Source: a bacterium
GTDB lineage: Bacteria; Actinomycetota; Acidimicrobiia; Spongiisociales; Spongiisociaceae
Direction of reading: 5' to 3'
NCBI GenBank assembly: GCA_028820935.1
Contig: JAPPHZ010000009.1
Coordinates: 124,001 to 188,000 of the forward strand
DNA length: 64,000 bases
A program made the translations under genes and the position numbers. This document shows, piece by piece, positions 35,707 to 44,633 of the stretch. Below the pieces are notes generated by a model that saw only the letters and a list, made by a program, of their open reading frames with translations, did not search any database and was not told the DNA's origin. Numbering within the stretch: the first letter of the stretch is position 1; the number at the start of each line of letters is the position of its first letter.

Positions 35707-36773
35707 CGGCCGGCCACCCGGGCCACCTCGCCGGTCCGGGCGCTGCGGTAGGCCGCCTCGGTGACCTCGACAGCCCGCGCTCCCACATGGCCCGGCGAGC
35801 AGTTCGGCACATCCCTGCCGAGGGCCAGGTCGATCAGCGTGTGCACGGGCCCGTCGCAGTCATAGGCCCCGGCCTGGTCATCCAGATCGAGCCGGACCGC
35901 CTCACCGCTACCCCGGTACCAGTACACCAGCTCGCGGCCCACGTCCACTGACAGCATCGCCTCCGACCCGATGATCCGGACCGACAGTACGTGCTTGTTG
36001 CCGCCGTAGCCCAGGTGGCAGGAGCTTCCCGAGACGGTGGCGAGCCCCCCGTTCAAGAAACGGACGCTGATGGCGTCGTGCAGTTCCACCGGCGCCTGGA
36101 GGGGCGCCGACATGAAGGCGAACGCTTCGGAGGCGCGCACGTCCTCAGCCAGCCAGAACGCCAGCCCGAGAGCGTGCGAGAGCTGGGCCTGCGCGTAGCC
36201 GCCGCCCGACACGGCGGGGTCCATGTAGGTCTCCGGCCGGGCGGTCGCCACCGACGACCCGGCCTCGTACGGTGCGCCGACGGCCAGCAGATCCCGGGCC
36301 GCCGAGGACATATCGATCATGATGTGCTCCACGTCGCCGAAGCCGTCCCCATCCTCGACCAGTTCCTTCGCCCGGCGGACCATAGGCCGGTAGTTCCAGC
36401 CCAGGGCCAGCAGCAGATGCCTGTCCAGACGTTCGGCCGTCTCCACCAGATCCCACGCCTCCACCGGGTCGAGCGTGAACGGCTTCTCGACCAGGACGTG
36501 GGCGCCGGCGAGCATAGCCGCCATGGCGTGCTCGTAGTGGAACCGGTTGGGGCTTGAGACGATGCAGATGTCGAGTTGCTGATCGAGCAACTCGCGGTAG
36601 TCGGTGGCGGCCACCCGAAATCCGAACTCGCTCGCCACCCAGTCGAGCAACTCGCGGTCGGGACGGGCCACCCCTACGAGTTCGACCTCATCCGATCGTT
36701 GCGCGAGGTTGGGGATGTGCGAGGCGACAGCCCAGGAGCCCGCCCCGATCACACCCGCCCTGAGCTTCGCCAT
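35703..36773 (-). CDS. Gfo/Idh/MocA-family oxidoreductase
   Basis: NAD(P)-dependent sugar or inositol dehydrogenase family, 356 aa. The Rossmann motif RAGVIGAGSWAVASHIPNLAQ is at the start, VSSPNRFHYEHAMAAMLAGAHVLVEKPFTLD around residues 72-102 carries the conserved Glu-Lys-Pro, and the C-terminal beta-sheet domain includes SGGGYAQAQLSHALGLAFWL with the His candidate. It is coupled to the SDR by GTGA. A clear paralogue, cut by the window edge, is at 63186-64000. Confidence 0.88.
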   Translation of the reverse strand: MAKLRAGVIGAGSWAVASHIPNLAQRSDEVELVGVARPDRELLDWVASEFGFRVAATDYRELLDQQLDICIVSSPNRFHYEHAMAAMLAGAHVLVEKPFTLDPVEAWDLVETAERLDRHLLLALGWNYRPMVRRAKELVEDGDGFGDVEHIMIDMSSAARDLLAVGAPYEAGSSVATARPETYMDPAVSGGGYAQAQLSHALGLAFWLAEDVRASEAFAFMSAPLQAPVELHDAISVRFLNGGLATVSGSSCHLGYGGNKHVLSVRIIGSEAMLSVDVGRELVYWYRGSGEAVRLDLDDQAGAYDCDGPVHTLIDLALGRDVPNCSPGHVGARAVEVTEAAYRSARTGEVARVAGR

Positions 36774-36781
36774 GTCCCGCG

Positions 36782-37864
36782 TCAGTCGCCGTTCATGGGG
36801 AACACCCGCCGGGGGTTCTCCACCAAGAGCGTCTGCAGGACCTCCTCGCCGGTGCCCCGCCGCCTCATCCAAGGGACGATGTTCTCGAGGATGTGGTCGT
36901 AGCCATGCCCGCCGTAGCGATGGAGCCGGTGCTTGGTGCATATGTCCATGGAGATCAGGAGCCTCTCCGCGTATCCGTGCCCGACCAGCAGGTCCAGCCG
37001 GTCGAGCCGCTGGGCGTCGCTGATGAAGGAAAGTCCGGCTGGCCGGCTGGGAACGAGACCGGCCGGCGTCCTCTCCGCCACGGTGGGGTACATGGAGGTC
37101 TCCACGCCGAACAGGTCGTACTCCAGGTAGCAGCCGCTCTCCGCGAACCGGAGCACCGCGTCGGCCTCCAGGATGGTGCGGTCCATGTGGGCCATGATGA
37201 TCTTGTCCGTCGCCATCCCGACCTCGGTGAGGACGGACACGACCTCGGCAGGGGCGTCGGGATGGCGGCCCGGATGGACCATCACGGCCGCCCCGGTCTC
37301 GATGGAGGCCAGCGCGGCGCCACGGAGGACCTTCCGCTCGTCGTCGCGCAGCGGCCAGAAGCAACCGATCTCGCCGATGAAACCGGCCCGCACCCCGGTG
37401 TAATCGATACCCTCCGTGAGTTCCCCGATCATCTCGGCCGCCAGGTCCTCCGCCGAGCGGTTACCCATGTCCGGGGGATGGGTCTCGGCGACGTAGAAGC
37501 CGGTGCCGGCCACGATCCGCACCCCGCTCCCCCGCGAGATCCGCACCAGGGCGCGCGGGTCGCGGGCGATGTAGCGGGTGGTGGGATCGATCAGCGTGTC
37601 ACCCCCGGCCCGGTAGTACCAGGCGGCCTCCTCCCGGGCGGTTTCCTCGTCGTAGAGCTCCAGGTTGTCCACGCTGGAAGTCCAGTACTGGCGCACCCAC
37701 TCGATGTTCCGTTCCGACACCGGCTCGCGGGCCCGATGGCGCTCCGAAGCCTCCAACGGTTCCACGAAGGAGGGATTGAGCAGCAACAGGTGCTCGTGCG
37801 GCATCGTCACCCCGAGCTCTTCCGGAGCGATGGGCCCGGTGACGGTCTGGACAATGGCGGTCAC
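36782..37864 (-). CDS. phosphotriesterase-family amidohydrolase
   Basis: TIM-barrel metal hydrolase of the PTE/lactonase family, 360 aa. The first metal pair is in GVTMPHEHLLLLNPSF (His-x-His near 20). The bridging residue is a Glu in GFIGEIGCFWPL rather than the carboxylated Lys of PTE. Further ligands are in VMVHPGRHPD, IIMAHMDRT and the Asp of LLISMDICTKHRL. The GTG start at 37864 follows GGAGGTCTCCGA. Enzymes with Glu here are usually sugar-lactone or phospho-lactone hydrolases. It sits just upstream of the Gfo/Idh and SDR genes, fitting a sugar oxidation pathway. Confidence 0.83.
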   Translation of the reverse strand: MTAIVQTVTGPIAPEELGVTMPHEHLLLLNPSFVEPLEASERHRAREPVSERNIEWVRQYWTSSVDNLELYDEETAREEAAWYYRAGGDTLIDPTTRYIARDPRALVRISRGSGVRIVAGTGFYVAETHPPDMGNRSAEDLAAEMIGELTEGIDYTGVRAGFIGEIGCFWPLRDDERKVLRGAALASIETGAAVMVHPGRHPDAPAEVVSVLTEVGMATDKIIMAHMDRTILEADAVLRFAESGCYLEYDLFGVETSMYPTVAERTPAGLVPSRPAGLSFISDAQRLDRLDLLVGHGYAERLLISMDICTKHRLHRYGGHGYDHILENIVPWMRRRGTGEEVLQTLLVENPRRVFPMNGD

Positions 37865-37988
37865 TCGGAGACCTCCATGCGGTTCTTGATTGCGGCTTGA
37901 TGCCGATGGCCGCCTGATCGTAACGAATGGCTCCGTAGGGACCGTGCCGCCACTCGACCCATGCGGCTTGCCGGACGTGGAAGGCCGA

Positions 37989-38864
37989 TCACCTTTCCAG
38001 ACCGGCCTCGGTTTCGAGATAGCGGCAGAGGACGGCGGCGTCGAAGTCCCCCAGGCCGGCCGCGCTGGTCCGGCGGTAGACCTCAAGCGCGGTGTCGAGC
38101 AGCGGCGTGGGGGCACCTGCCCTTCTCGCGAAGTCCTTGATGATCTCGGCGTCCTTGACGAGGAGGTCGAGGCGACCCGCCGCCGGGTAGTCATCGGTCA
38201 CCATCATCGGACCCCTGATCTCGAACATCTTCGAGGAGCCGGTACTGTCCTCGGCCAGCCGTTGCACGGTCGCCGGGTCCATGCCGGCTGCCATGCCCAG
38301 GACATGCGCCTCCGCCGCAACGAGGGTATGCACCGCCACCAGCAGGTTGGAGATGTACTTCATCCTCGACCCGTTCCCGAACTCCCCCAGGTAGTGGCTC
38401 GACTGGCCGATGGCCCGCAACACCGCGCCGGCCCGATCGAAGCCCTCGCGACTCCCGGATGCGAACACCACGAGGGCGCCATCGGTCGCCTGGAGCCCGG
38501 TTCCCGAGACCGGGGCATCCATCAACTCGACCCCGGATGCTGCCAGGACATCCCTGGCCGCCGTCTTGGCTGCGAGGGGGAACGTCCCGGTCTCCAGGCA
38601 GAGCAGTCCCTCCCGGGCTTGGGCTGCCACCTGGACGGCAACGTCGGCAAGCGCCGACGGGGTGGGCAACGAGAAGATCACGATCTCGGAGATGGCCCCC
38701 ACGGCTCCCGCCGAGTCCTCGATCCGGACTCCCGCCTCGGCCGCGGAGGATCGTCGCCGGGGGTCGATGTCGAAACCTGCGACCGTGTGACCGGCGGCAA
38801 CCAGGTTGGCCGCCATGCCTGAGCCCATGGCCCCGAGCCCGATCACTCCGACCACCCCGGTCAT
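37989..38864 (-). CDS. beta-hydroxyacid dehydrogenase (HIBADH family)
   Basis: NAD(P)-dependent 3-hydroxyacid dehydrogenase, 291 aa. It has VGVIGLGAMGSGMAANLVAAGH at residues 4-25, DAPVSGTGLQA, and the catalytic Lys in GSRMKYISNLLVAVHTL near residue 170. It belongs to the same family as the gene at 9-896 but is clearly divergent. First gene of a minus-strand run hydroxyacid dehydrogenase, phosphotriesterase-family, Gfo/Idh, SDR, with gaps of 124 bp or less. Confidence 0.88.
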   Translation of the reverse strand: MTGVVGVIGLGAMGSGMAANLVAAGHTVAGFDIDPRRRSSAAEAGVRIEDSAGAVGAISEIVIFSLPTPSALADVAVQVAAQAREGLLCLETGTFPLAAKTAARDVLAASGVELMDAPVSGTGLQATDGALVVFASGSREGFDRAGAVLRAIGQSSHYLGEFGNGSRMKYISNLLVAVHTLVAAEAHVLGMAAGMDPATVQRLAEDSTGSSKMFEIRGPMMVTDDYPAAGRLDLLVKDAEIIKDFARRAGAPTPLLDTALEVYRRTSAAGLGDFDAAVLCRYLETEAGLER

Positions 38865-38910
38865 CTGTTGCTCCTTCGAGTGGAAGGGCCGCCCGGTCTG
38901 CTAGCGCGGG

Positions 38911-39396
38911 TCAAGGAAGATCATCCCACTGCTCCCGGGTGTACTCCCGGCCCGGATAGGCCACCCGGTCGAACGGCCACTCGTCATCAACCCAACAACG
39001 AACCGTCTCGTAGAGTTCCGCATCGAGTCCGGTGTCCGCCTCGCTCGCTCTAACCCACATCGACACCTCCGCGTCAATCCCCTCTTTGGATGGTGGGTCG
39101 ATGTAGAGACAACCGAGTTGCACGCTCTCGTCGAGGCTCATTACCGCAAAGGCGAAGGATCTACGGAGTTGGCCCTCCTTCTGGTGCCAGGCCAGATCGA
39201 TCATGTCCTGGATCAGCGTCAGGTCATGGCTCGGCCAACCGGGAGAGCTGAATAGGCAACCCCTGAGGTAATCGACGCTGGTCATCACCGCGTCATAGTC
39301 CTTGAAGGTGTCATGGATCGTTATCGGCCGGATCCTGAAGCTCTCGGTCTCGACTCCGTATGGGACCTCCATGTCACGCGGGATGAGCCTCGCCAC
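38911..39396 (-). CDS. GNAT-like acetyltransferase, probable
   Basis: A 161 aa protein. RIRPITIHDTFKDYDAVMTSVDYLRG matches the N-terminal strand-helix of GNAT proteins, and FAFAVMSLDESVQLGCLYIDPPSKEGIDAEVSMWVRAS resembles the central strands. The acetyl-CoA loop (Q/RxxGxG/A) is not obvious, so the fold assignment is tentative and activity is uncertain. It stands between the hydroxyacid dehydrogenase and the ABC importer, in no obvious operon. Confidence 0.5.
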   Translation of the reverse strand: MARLIPRDMEVPYGVETESFRIRPITIHDTFKDYDAVMTSVDYLRGCLFSSPGWPSHDLTLIQDMIDLAWHQKEGQLRRSFAFAVMSLDESVQLGCLYIDPPSKEGIDAEVSMWVRASEADTGLDAELYETVRCWVDDEWPFDRVAYPGREYTREQWDDLP

Positions 39397-39545
39397 GTCA
39401 CCTCCCGAGAGCGGTTTCCATTGCCGCGGGGCACGACCCCGAGAACGGGCCCTTCACAGGCTGGTCACTCCTGTAGCGAGGATAGTGTCGGCTCGGACCC
39501 CTCGTCTTCGAGTTGCCGATGAACCACCGCAGCGAGCGGCACCGA

Positions 39546-41096
39546 TTATCCGGCGGCCGCAGCCTCTACGGTGTCCTCGGCGGCCTGGCGGATGAGTTGG
39601 GCCCGATCCACCTCGCTCGCCCGGTGGCGGGCAACGACGCGGCCCCGTGACATGACCACGATGGTGTCGGAGATGCGGATGACCTCCTCGATGTCCGACG
39701 TGACGATGAGCACCGCGATGCCCTCGTCAGCGAACCTCCGCAGCACGTGATATATCTGCGCTCGGGCGCCCACGTCCACCCCGCGCGTCGGCTCGGCCAG
39801 CACCAGCAATCTCGACTCGCGCTCCAGCCAGCGCCCCAGGACCACCTTCTGCTGGTTTCCCCCAGACAGGGTGTCGACGATCTGGGTGGCGCCTCCCTTG
39901 CCTCGGATGTCCAGGGTCTCGTACCACCTCTCGAACACCTTGGCGGTGGCCATCGGGGGCAGCAGACCGGCCTTCGTCATCCACGGCCAGGACGCCACGC
40001 TCAGGTTCTCGGCGACGTTCAGGACGGTGAGCAACCCGTCGGTCTTGCGGTCGATCGGGACGAACCCGATCCCGAAGCGGGCGATGGCATCCTTGGGCGA
40101 CCTGGGCTGCCCGCTCTCCTCGCCCACGCGCATGGACCCGGCAACCATCTCCCGGAGGCCGAAGACGGCCTCGGCCAGCTCCAACGCTCCGCAGCCGATC
40201 CTCCCGAAGAGGGAGAGGATCTCACCCTCCCGTACCTCCAGGTCAACGTCCTTGAAGACCCCTTCCGACGAGGCCCCTTCGATGGTCAGGACAGGTTCAC
40301 CGATCTCGTGGCCCTCCCCGCGCAGGGAGGCGACCTCCTCCTCGAGTTCGTGCCCGACCATGGCCTCGACCATCTCCTTGCGACCGAACTCGCTGACCGG
40401 TCCCTCTGCAACCGCGTCTCCGTCCCGGAAGACCAGGACGTTGTCGGCGATCCGCTCCACCTCGTCGAGCCGGTGTGTTATGTAGATGATGGCCACGCCT
40501 CGGGCCTTCAGACGTTCGATGAAGGCGAAGAGGGCGTCCGTCTCCTCGAGGGTCAGCGCCGAGGTCGGCTCGTCCAGGATCAGGAGGCGGGCGCTTCCAG
40601 CCAGGGCGCGGGCGATCTCCAGCACCTGGCGCTCGGCCACGCCGAGGTTGCCCACCAGGGCCCGGATGGGTAGCTCGATGCCGAGCTTGTCGAGGATCTC
40701 CCTCGCGTCACGACGTACCCGGGACCAGTCGACCAGGCCGAAACGGTTGCGCGGCAGCCGTCCCAGGGACAGGTTCTCGGCCACCGTGAGATCGGGCGCA
40801 TCCGAGAACTCCTGGTAGATGACCCGGAGCCCGTAGGCGCCGGCGTCGCGCGGGCTGCGGATGTCCGCCTCCTCGCCGTCGATGACTATCACGCCGGCAT
40901 CCCGCTTGTAGTCGCCGGCCAGGATCTTGATGGCGGTCGACTTACCGGCACCGTTCTCCCCCAGGAGAGCGAGAACCTCGCCGCCCTCCACAGTGATGTC
41001 CACGCCGTGGAGAACCTCGACCCCGCCGAAGCTCTTGCGGAGTCCGGTGGCCCGGAGTTCGAGCCTCTGGTTCAGCGCTCCGTTCTCGGTCGTCAT
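39546..41096 (-). CDS. ribose-type ABC transporter ATPase, duplicated domain
   Basis: ATP-binding subunit of a CUT2 (RbsA-like) sugar importer, 516 aa with two nucleotide-binding domains. Domain 1 has Walker A GENGAGKSTAIKIL, signature NLGVAERQVLEIARAL and Walker B LLILDEPTSAL. Domain 2 has a degenerate Walker A (GRIGCGALELAEAVFG), signature LSGGNQQKVVLGRWL and LLVLAEPTRGVD, in which the expected Walker B Asp is Ala. It overlaps the upstream permease gene by four bases. Domain 1 is expected to hydrolyse ATP. Confidence 0.9.
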   Translation of the reverse strand: MTTENGALNQRLELRATGLRKSFGGVEVLHGVDITVEGGEVLALLGENGAGKSTAIKILAGDYKRDAGVIVIDGEEADIRSPRDAGAYGLRVIYQEFSDAPDLTVAENLSLGRLPRNRFGLVDWSRVRRDAREILDKLGIELPIRALVGNLGVAERQVLEIARALAGSARLLILDEPTSALTLEETDALFAFIERLKARGVAIIYITHRLDEVERIADNVLVFRDGDAVAEGPVSEFGRKEMVEAMVGHELEEEVASLRGEGHEIGEPVLTIEGASSEGVFKDVDLEVREGEILSLFGRIGCGALELAEAVFGLREMVAGSMRVGEESGQPRSPKDAIARFGIGFVPIDRKTDGLLTVLNVAENLSVASWPWMTKAGLLPPMATAKVFERWYETLDIRGKGGATQIVDTLSGGNQQKVVLGRWLERESRLLVLAEPTRGVDVGARAQIYHVLRRFADEGIAVLIVTSDIEEVIRISDTIVVMSRGRVVARHRASEVDRAQLIRQAAEDTVEAAAAG

Positions 41097-42109
41097 GATC
41101 CGCTCAGCCGCAACCTCACCTGGTCGAGCCCGACGGCCGCCACCAGAACGACACCGGTCGCAACGTCCTGCCAGAACGACGAGATGCTCAGCAGGGTGAG
41201 TCCGTTCTGCATGATGCCCAGGATGAAGACACCGAGGACCGTGCCCGGTATGGTGCCCCGCCCGCCGGAGAGGCTGGCGCCGCCCAGGATGATGGCGGCC
41301 ACCACTTCGAGCTCCACACCCGTGGCCGCGTTCCCTGAAGCGGCGTCCAGCTGTGACGCCAGGATCAGCCCGGCCAGGCCGGCCAGGAGACCGCTGACGA
41401 TGAACATGACGAAGATGGTCGGCTTCTGGCGGATTCCGGACAGCCGGGCCGCCGTCGGGTTGCTACCGATCGCGTACACGGATCGGCCGAAGCGCGTGTA
41501 GCGGACCACGAACCACGCCAGCACGGTGATCAGGACGAACATGACGATCTGGGCCGGTACGCCGAGGATGTCGTTGGTGATGAAATCGACCTTGCCGTTC
41601 ATCCTGATCGTCTGGCCGTTGGAGAAAAGGCGCGCCAGTCCCCTGTATCCCAGCCAGGTACCAAGGGTGACGACGATCGAAGCGATACCCGCGTAGGCGG
41701 AGAGCACTCCGTTGAATATCCCGGCCAGAAGACCCACGGCGAGGGCGGCCAGGATGGCCGCCGCGGCGCTGTTCTCCTCGGCCACGACGCCTGCAATGCA
41801 GCCGCACAGCGCGGCCCCTGACGCCACCGACAGGTCGAAGTTGCCCGATATGAGAAGCAGCGTGCCCGGTGCGGCGAGGATGCCCAGGACGGAGACCGAG
41901 AGCAGCACGTTGCGCATGTTGCGAGTGGTGAGGAAGAACTCGCTGCCCTGCCAGAAGATGAACCCGAGGATCACCAGGACCACGATGAGAACGACTTCGG
42001 GTGGCATCGCCACGAATATGCGAGCGATTCGGGCCCGCCCGCTGATGCCTGCTACTGGCGCGGCATCCGGCGAGCCGGCCCCACCATCTTCGACCGGAGT
42101 TTCGTCCAT
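41093..42109 (-). CDS. ribose-type ABC transporter permease
   Basis: RbsC-like inner-membrane subunit, 338 aa with about ten spans. It has LLISGNFDLSVASGAALCGCIAGV (the family's GGIDLSVG segment, here GNFDLS), LGTWLGYRGLARLFSNGQTI, FGRSVYAIGSNPTAARLSGI and GGRGTIPGTVLGVFILGIMQNGLTLL. The stop overlaps the ATPase start. A GC hairpin lies between this gene and the binding-protein gene upstream. Confidence 0.9.
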   Translation of the reverse strand: MDETPVEDGGAGSPDAAPVAGISGRARIARIFVAMPPEVVLIVVLVILGFIFWQGSEFFLTTRNMRNVLLSVSVLGILAAPGTLLLISGNFDLSVASGAALCGCIAGVVAEENSAAAAILAALAVGLLAGIFNGVLSAYAGIASIVVTLGTWLGYRGLARLFSNGQTIRMNGKVDFITNDILGVPAQIVMFVLITVLAWFVVRYTRFGRSVYAIGSNPTAARLSGIRQKPTIFVMFIVSGLLAGLAGLILASQLDAASGNAATGVELEVVAAIILGGASLSGGRGTIPGTVLGVFILGIMQNGLTLLSISSFWQDVATGVVLVAAVGLDQVRLRLSGS

Positions 42110-42136
42110 AGCTTGCTCTCGCTCCTAACGGAAAGC

Positions 42137-42170
42137 GGGGGCGGCGACAAGACTTGCTTGCGCCGCCCCC
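42137..42170. terminator. GC hairpin between binding-protein and permease genes
   Basis: GGGGGCGGCG at 42137-42146 pairs with CGCCGCCCCC at 42161-42170 across a 14-base loop. It lies in the 80-bp gap of the ribose-type operon and on the minus strand comes right after the binding-protein stop. It probably attenuates or stabilises, raising binding-protein output over permease. Confidence 0.6.
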
Positions 42171-42189
42171 CGTTTGCCTACTGTCGACC

Positions 42190-44274
42190 TCAGCCCGGGT
42201 AGAACTGGTCGATGTTGTCCGCGCTCACAAAGATGTGGTTCACGAACAGCGGATCCGGTACCGGGTCACCGGCGATCATGGCCAGGATGGCCGGGATCAC
42301 ATAGTTCCCGTAAGTCTCGGGGAAGTAACCCGTCGACCCGATGTACTGCGGGTTGGACCTGATCTCCTGATGGATCGTCGCGTCAGCACCCTGGCTGGCG
42401 TACACGACCATGTCCTCGATACCCAACTCACGGGCCGCCGCCAGAGCCGCCAAACCCATGTCGTCGTTCAAGGACACCACCGCGATCCGCTTACCCGGAT
42501 TAGCCGTGAACGTGTCCAACACCTTCGGGAACGCACCATCGGTGGTACCACCACCATCAATACGGGTAACGATCCCCGTCGCGTCCGGCGACCAGTTCTC
42601 GAAGTCGCCGTAGTCAAGACCCGTACACACCTGGGAGATACCCCGGACCATGCCGTTGGCCCGATCGATGTTCACCTGGCCGACAACGAAGGTCTCCATC
42701 GTCACGACCAAATCGATCCCGCAGCCCCAGTTCTCCTGGGCCCACTGACCCAGCGCCTGGCCGGCCAACTCACCCGCGTAACCGTTATCCGCCCCGAAGA
42801 ACAGAGCACAAGACGGATGGGCGATATCGATAGCGATCACCGGGAGATTCGGGTCGTTCGCCCGCAACTCGTCACAGAGCGCACCCTCGATCGACGCATC
42901 GATCTGGAACTGGATCACACCATCCACCTCAGCCAACGTGAACGTCCGAGCGTTCTCGAGAGCCGTCTCACCGTCCAGGTTGTTATCCGCGTACAACACC
43001 TCGACATTGCACGCCTCAGCAACCTCCATCAGATTGTCCAACACCTGAGTCACGAACGGGATACCAGCAGTCAGATCCCCATAACCGATCGTCATACCCG
43101 TACCGTCATAACCCTGACACACAGCAGGCATATCAGCCATAGCCGTCGGAGCAGCCATCCCGTCCGCCGGGTAGAACTGGTCGATGTTGTCCGCGCTCAC
43201 AAAGATGTGGTTCACGAACAGCGGATCCGGTACCGGGTCACCGGCGATCATGGCCAGGATGGCCGGGATCACATAGTTCCCGTAAGTCTCGGGGAAGTAA
43301 CCCGTCGACCCGATGTACTGCGGGTTGGACCTGATCTCCTGATGGATCGTCGCGTCAGCACCCTGGCTGGCGTACACGACCATGTCCTCGATACCCAACT
43401 CACGGGCCGCCGCCAGAGCCGCCAAACCCATGTCGTCGTTCAAGGACACCACCGCGATCCGCTTACCCGGATTAGCCGTGAACGTGTCCAACACCTTCGG
43501 GAACGCACCATCGGTGGTACCACCACCATCAATACGGGTAACGATCCCCGTCGCGTCCGGCGACCAGTTCTCGAAGTCGCCGTAGTCAAGACCCGTACAC
43601 ACCTGGGAGATACCCCGGACCATGCCGTTGGCCCGATCGATGTTCACCTGGCCGACAACGAAGGTCTCCATCGTCACGACCAAATCGATCCCGCAGCCCC
43701 AGTTCTCCTGGGCCCACTGACCCAGCGCCTGGCCGGCCAACTCACCCGCGTAACCGTTATCCGCCCCGAAGAACAGAGCACAAGACGGATGGGCGATATC
43801 GATAGCGATCACCGGGAGATTCGGGTCGTTCGCCCGCAACTCGTCACAGAGCGCACCCTCGATCGACGCATCGATCTGGAACTGGATCACACCATCCACC
43901 TCAGCCAACGTGAACGTCCGAGCGTTCTCGAGAGCCGTCTCACCGTCCAGGTTGTTATCCGCGTACAACACCTCGACATTGCACGCCTCAGCAACCTCCA
44001 TCAGATTGTCCAACACCTGAGTCACGAACGGGATACCAGCAGTCAGATCCCCATAACCGATCGTCATACCCGTACCGTCATAACCCTGACACACAGCAGG
44101 CATATCAGCCATAGCCGTCGGAGCAGCCGCGGTGGTAGCCGGAGCAGCAGCCGTGGTGGCCTCGGTAGCGGCAGGGGCGGCAGTGGTCTCCGCCGGTTCG
44201 TCATCATCACCCCCGCACGCGGCGGCTACCAGCGATAGGGCCACTACAACCGCCAACAACTTGAGTTTTCTCAT
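42190..44274 (-). CDS. sugar ABC substrate-binding lipoprotein with internally duplicated domain
   Basis: Family-4 (RbsB-like) periplasmic-type binding lipoprotein. The signal peptide and lipobox LVAAAC (Cys20) and a Thr/Ala linker are followed by two complete, apparently identical binding domains of about 320 residues each, MPAVCQGYDGTGMTIGYGDL to ADNIDQFYP, joined by a very short linker. A normal RbsB-like protein has one domain, so the 694 aa product is about twice the expected length. The start at 44274 was chosen for GAGGGAGG. The duplication is 962 bp at DNA level and keeps the reading frame. Confidence 0.85.
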   Translation of the reverse strand: MRKLKLLAVVVALSLVAAACGGDDDEPAETTAAPAATEATTAAAPATTAAAPTAMADMPAVCQGYDGTGMTIGYGDLTAGIPFVTQVLDNLMEVAEACNVEVLYADNNLDGETALENARTFTLAEVDGVIQFQIDASIEGALCDELRANDPNLPVIAIDIAHPSCALFFGADNGYAGELAGQALGQWAQENWGCGIDLVVTMETFVVGQVNIDRANGMVRGISQVCTGLDYGDFENWSPDATGIVTRIDGGGTTDGAFPKVLDTFTANPGKRIAVVSLNDDMGLAALAAARELGIEDMVVYASQGADATIHQEIRSNPQYIGSTGYFPETYGNYVIPAILAMIAGDPVPDPLFVNHIFVSADNIDQFYPADGMAAPTAMADMPAVCQGYDGTGMTIGYGDLTAGIPFVTQVLDNLMEVAEACNVEVLYADNNLDGETALENARTFTLAEVDGVIQFQIDASIEGALCDELRANDPNLPVIAIDIAHPSCALFFGADNGYAGELAGQALGQWAQENWGCGIDLVVTMETFVVGQVNIDRANGMVRGISQVCTGLDYGDFENWSPDATGIVTRIDGGGTTDGAFPKVLDTFTANPGKRIAVVSLNDDMGLAALAAARELGIEDMVVYASQGADATIHQEIRSNPQYIGSTGYFPETYGNYVIPAILAMIAGDPVPDPLFVNHIFVSADNIDQFYPG
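42195..43156. repeat. 962-bp direct repeat, copy 1
   Basis: Bases 42195-43156 recur at 43167-44128 with an exact offset of 972 bp. I saw no mismatch between the copies on reading. The 10-bp spacer at 43157-43166 joins them, and the total of 972 is divisible by three. It covers the binding domain of the lipoprotein. Confidence 0.9.
43167..44128. repeat. 962-bp direct repeat, copy 2
   Basis: Partner of 42195-43156. This copy is followed by the linker and signal-peptide coding part, so it is the copy nearer to the protein's N-terminus. Confidence 0.9.
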
Positions 44275-44381
44275 CAATCCTCCCTCTGATCGCTGAAAAG
44301 CTCCCCGTCTTCGCCGGGGAACCAGCAAGCACGACCGGCATCGCCCCGGACATGAGTACCCGCAGGTTAATCGAAAGAAAT

Positions 44382-44549
44382 CAGTGGTCTGTCAGCGGAA
44401 TGGCGGTGTGGTGTGGCGTCGGCAGCGGTGTTCCTCGCAAGGCCCGCTGACGAAGGCGTACCCGCAGCGGTACGTTGAGGAAGCGGAACGCAGCGAGGGG
44501 CGCCGATGACAGCCAGAACACACCAGGCCGTTTCGCAGGCAAACCACAG
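44382..44549. mobile_element. family A inverted-repeat element, diverged 168-bp copy
   Basis: CAGTGGTCTGTCAGC at the left and GCAGGCAAACCACAG at the right are imperfect inverted ends. The interior aligns over its full length with 31344-31510 (shared CTCGCAAGGCCCGCTGACG and GAGGAAGCGGAACGCAGCG). It lies upstream of the ABC operon and the amidohydrolase gene, in the 360-bp gap between their divergent starts, and may have displaced promoters. Confidence 0.75.
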
Positions 44550-44633
44550 CAATCCAGAGCGTCGCGGGTCCCGATTCCGGGTGCCTTGCACGGGCTATTC
44601 TTCCGACCCAGACCACTACCTGGGAGGCCCAAG

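Noticed and set aside
42154-44238. A 694-codon open frame on the plus strand antisense to the duplicated binding-protein gene
   Set aside because: It mirrors the duplication exactly (two identical halves) and encodes a low-complexity Arg/His/Val-rich product with no domain. The minus strand has lipobox, linker and binding folds.
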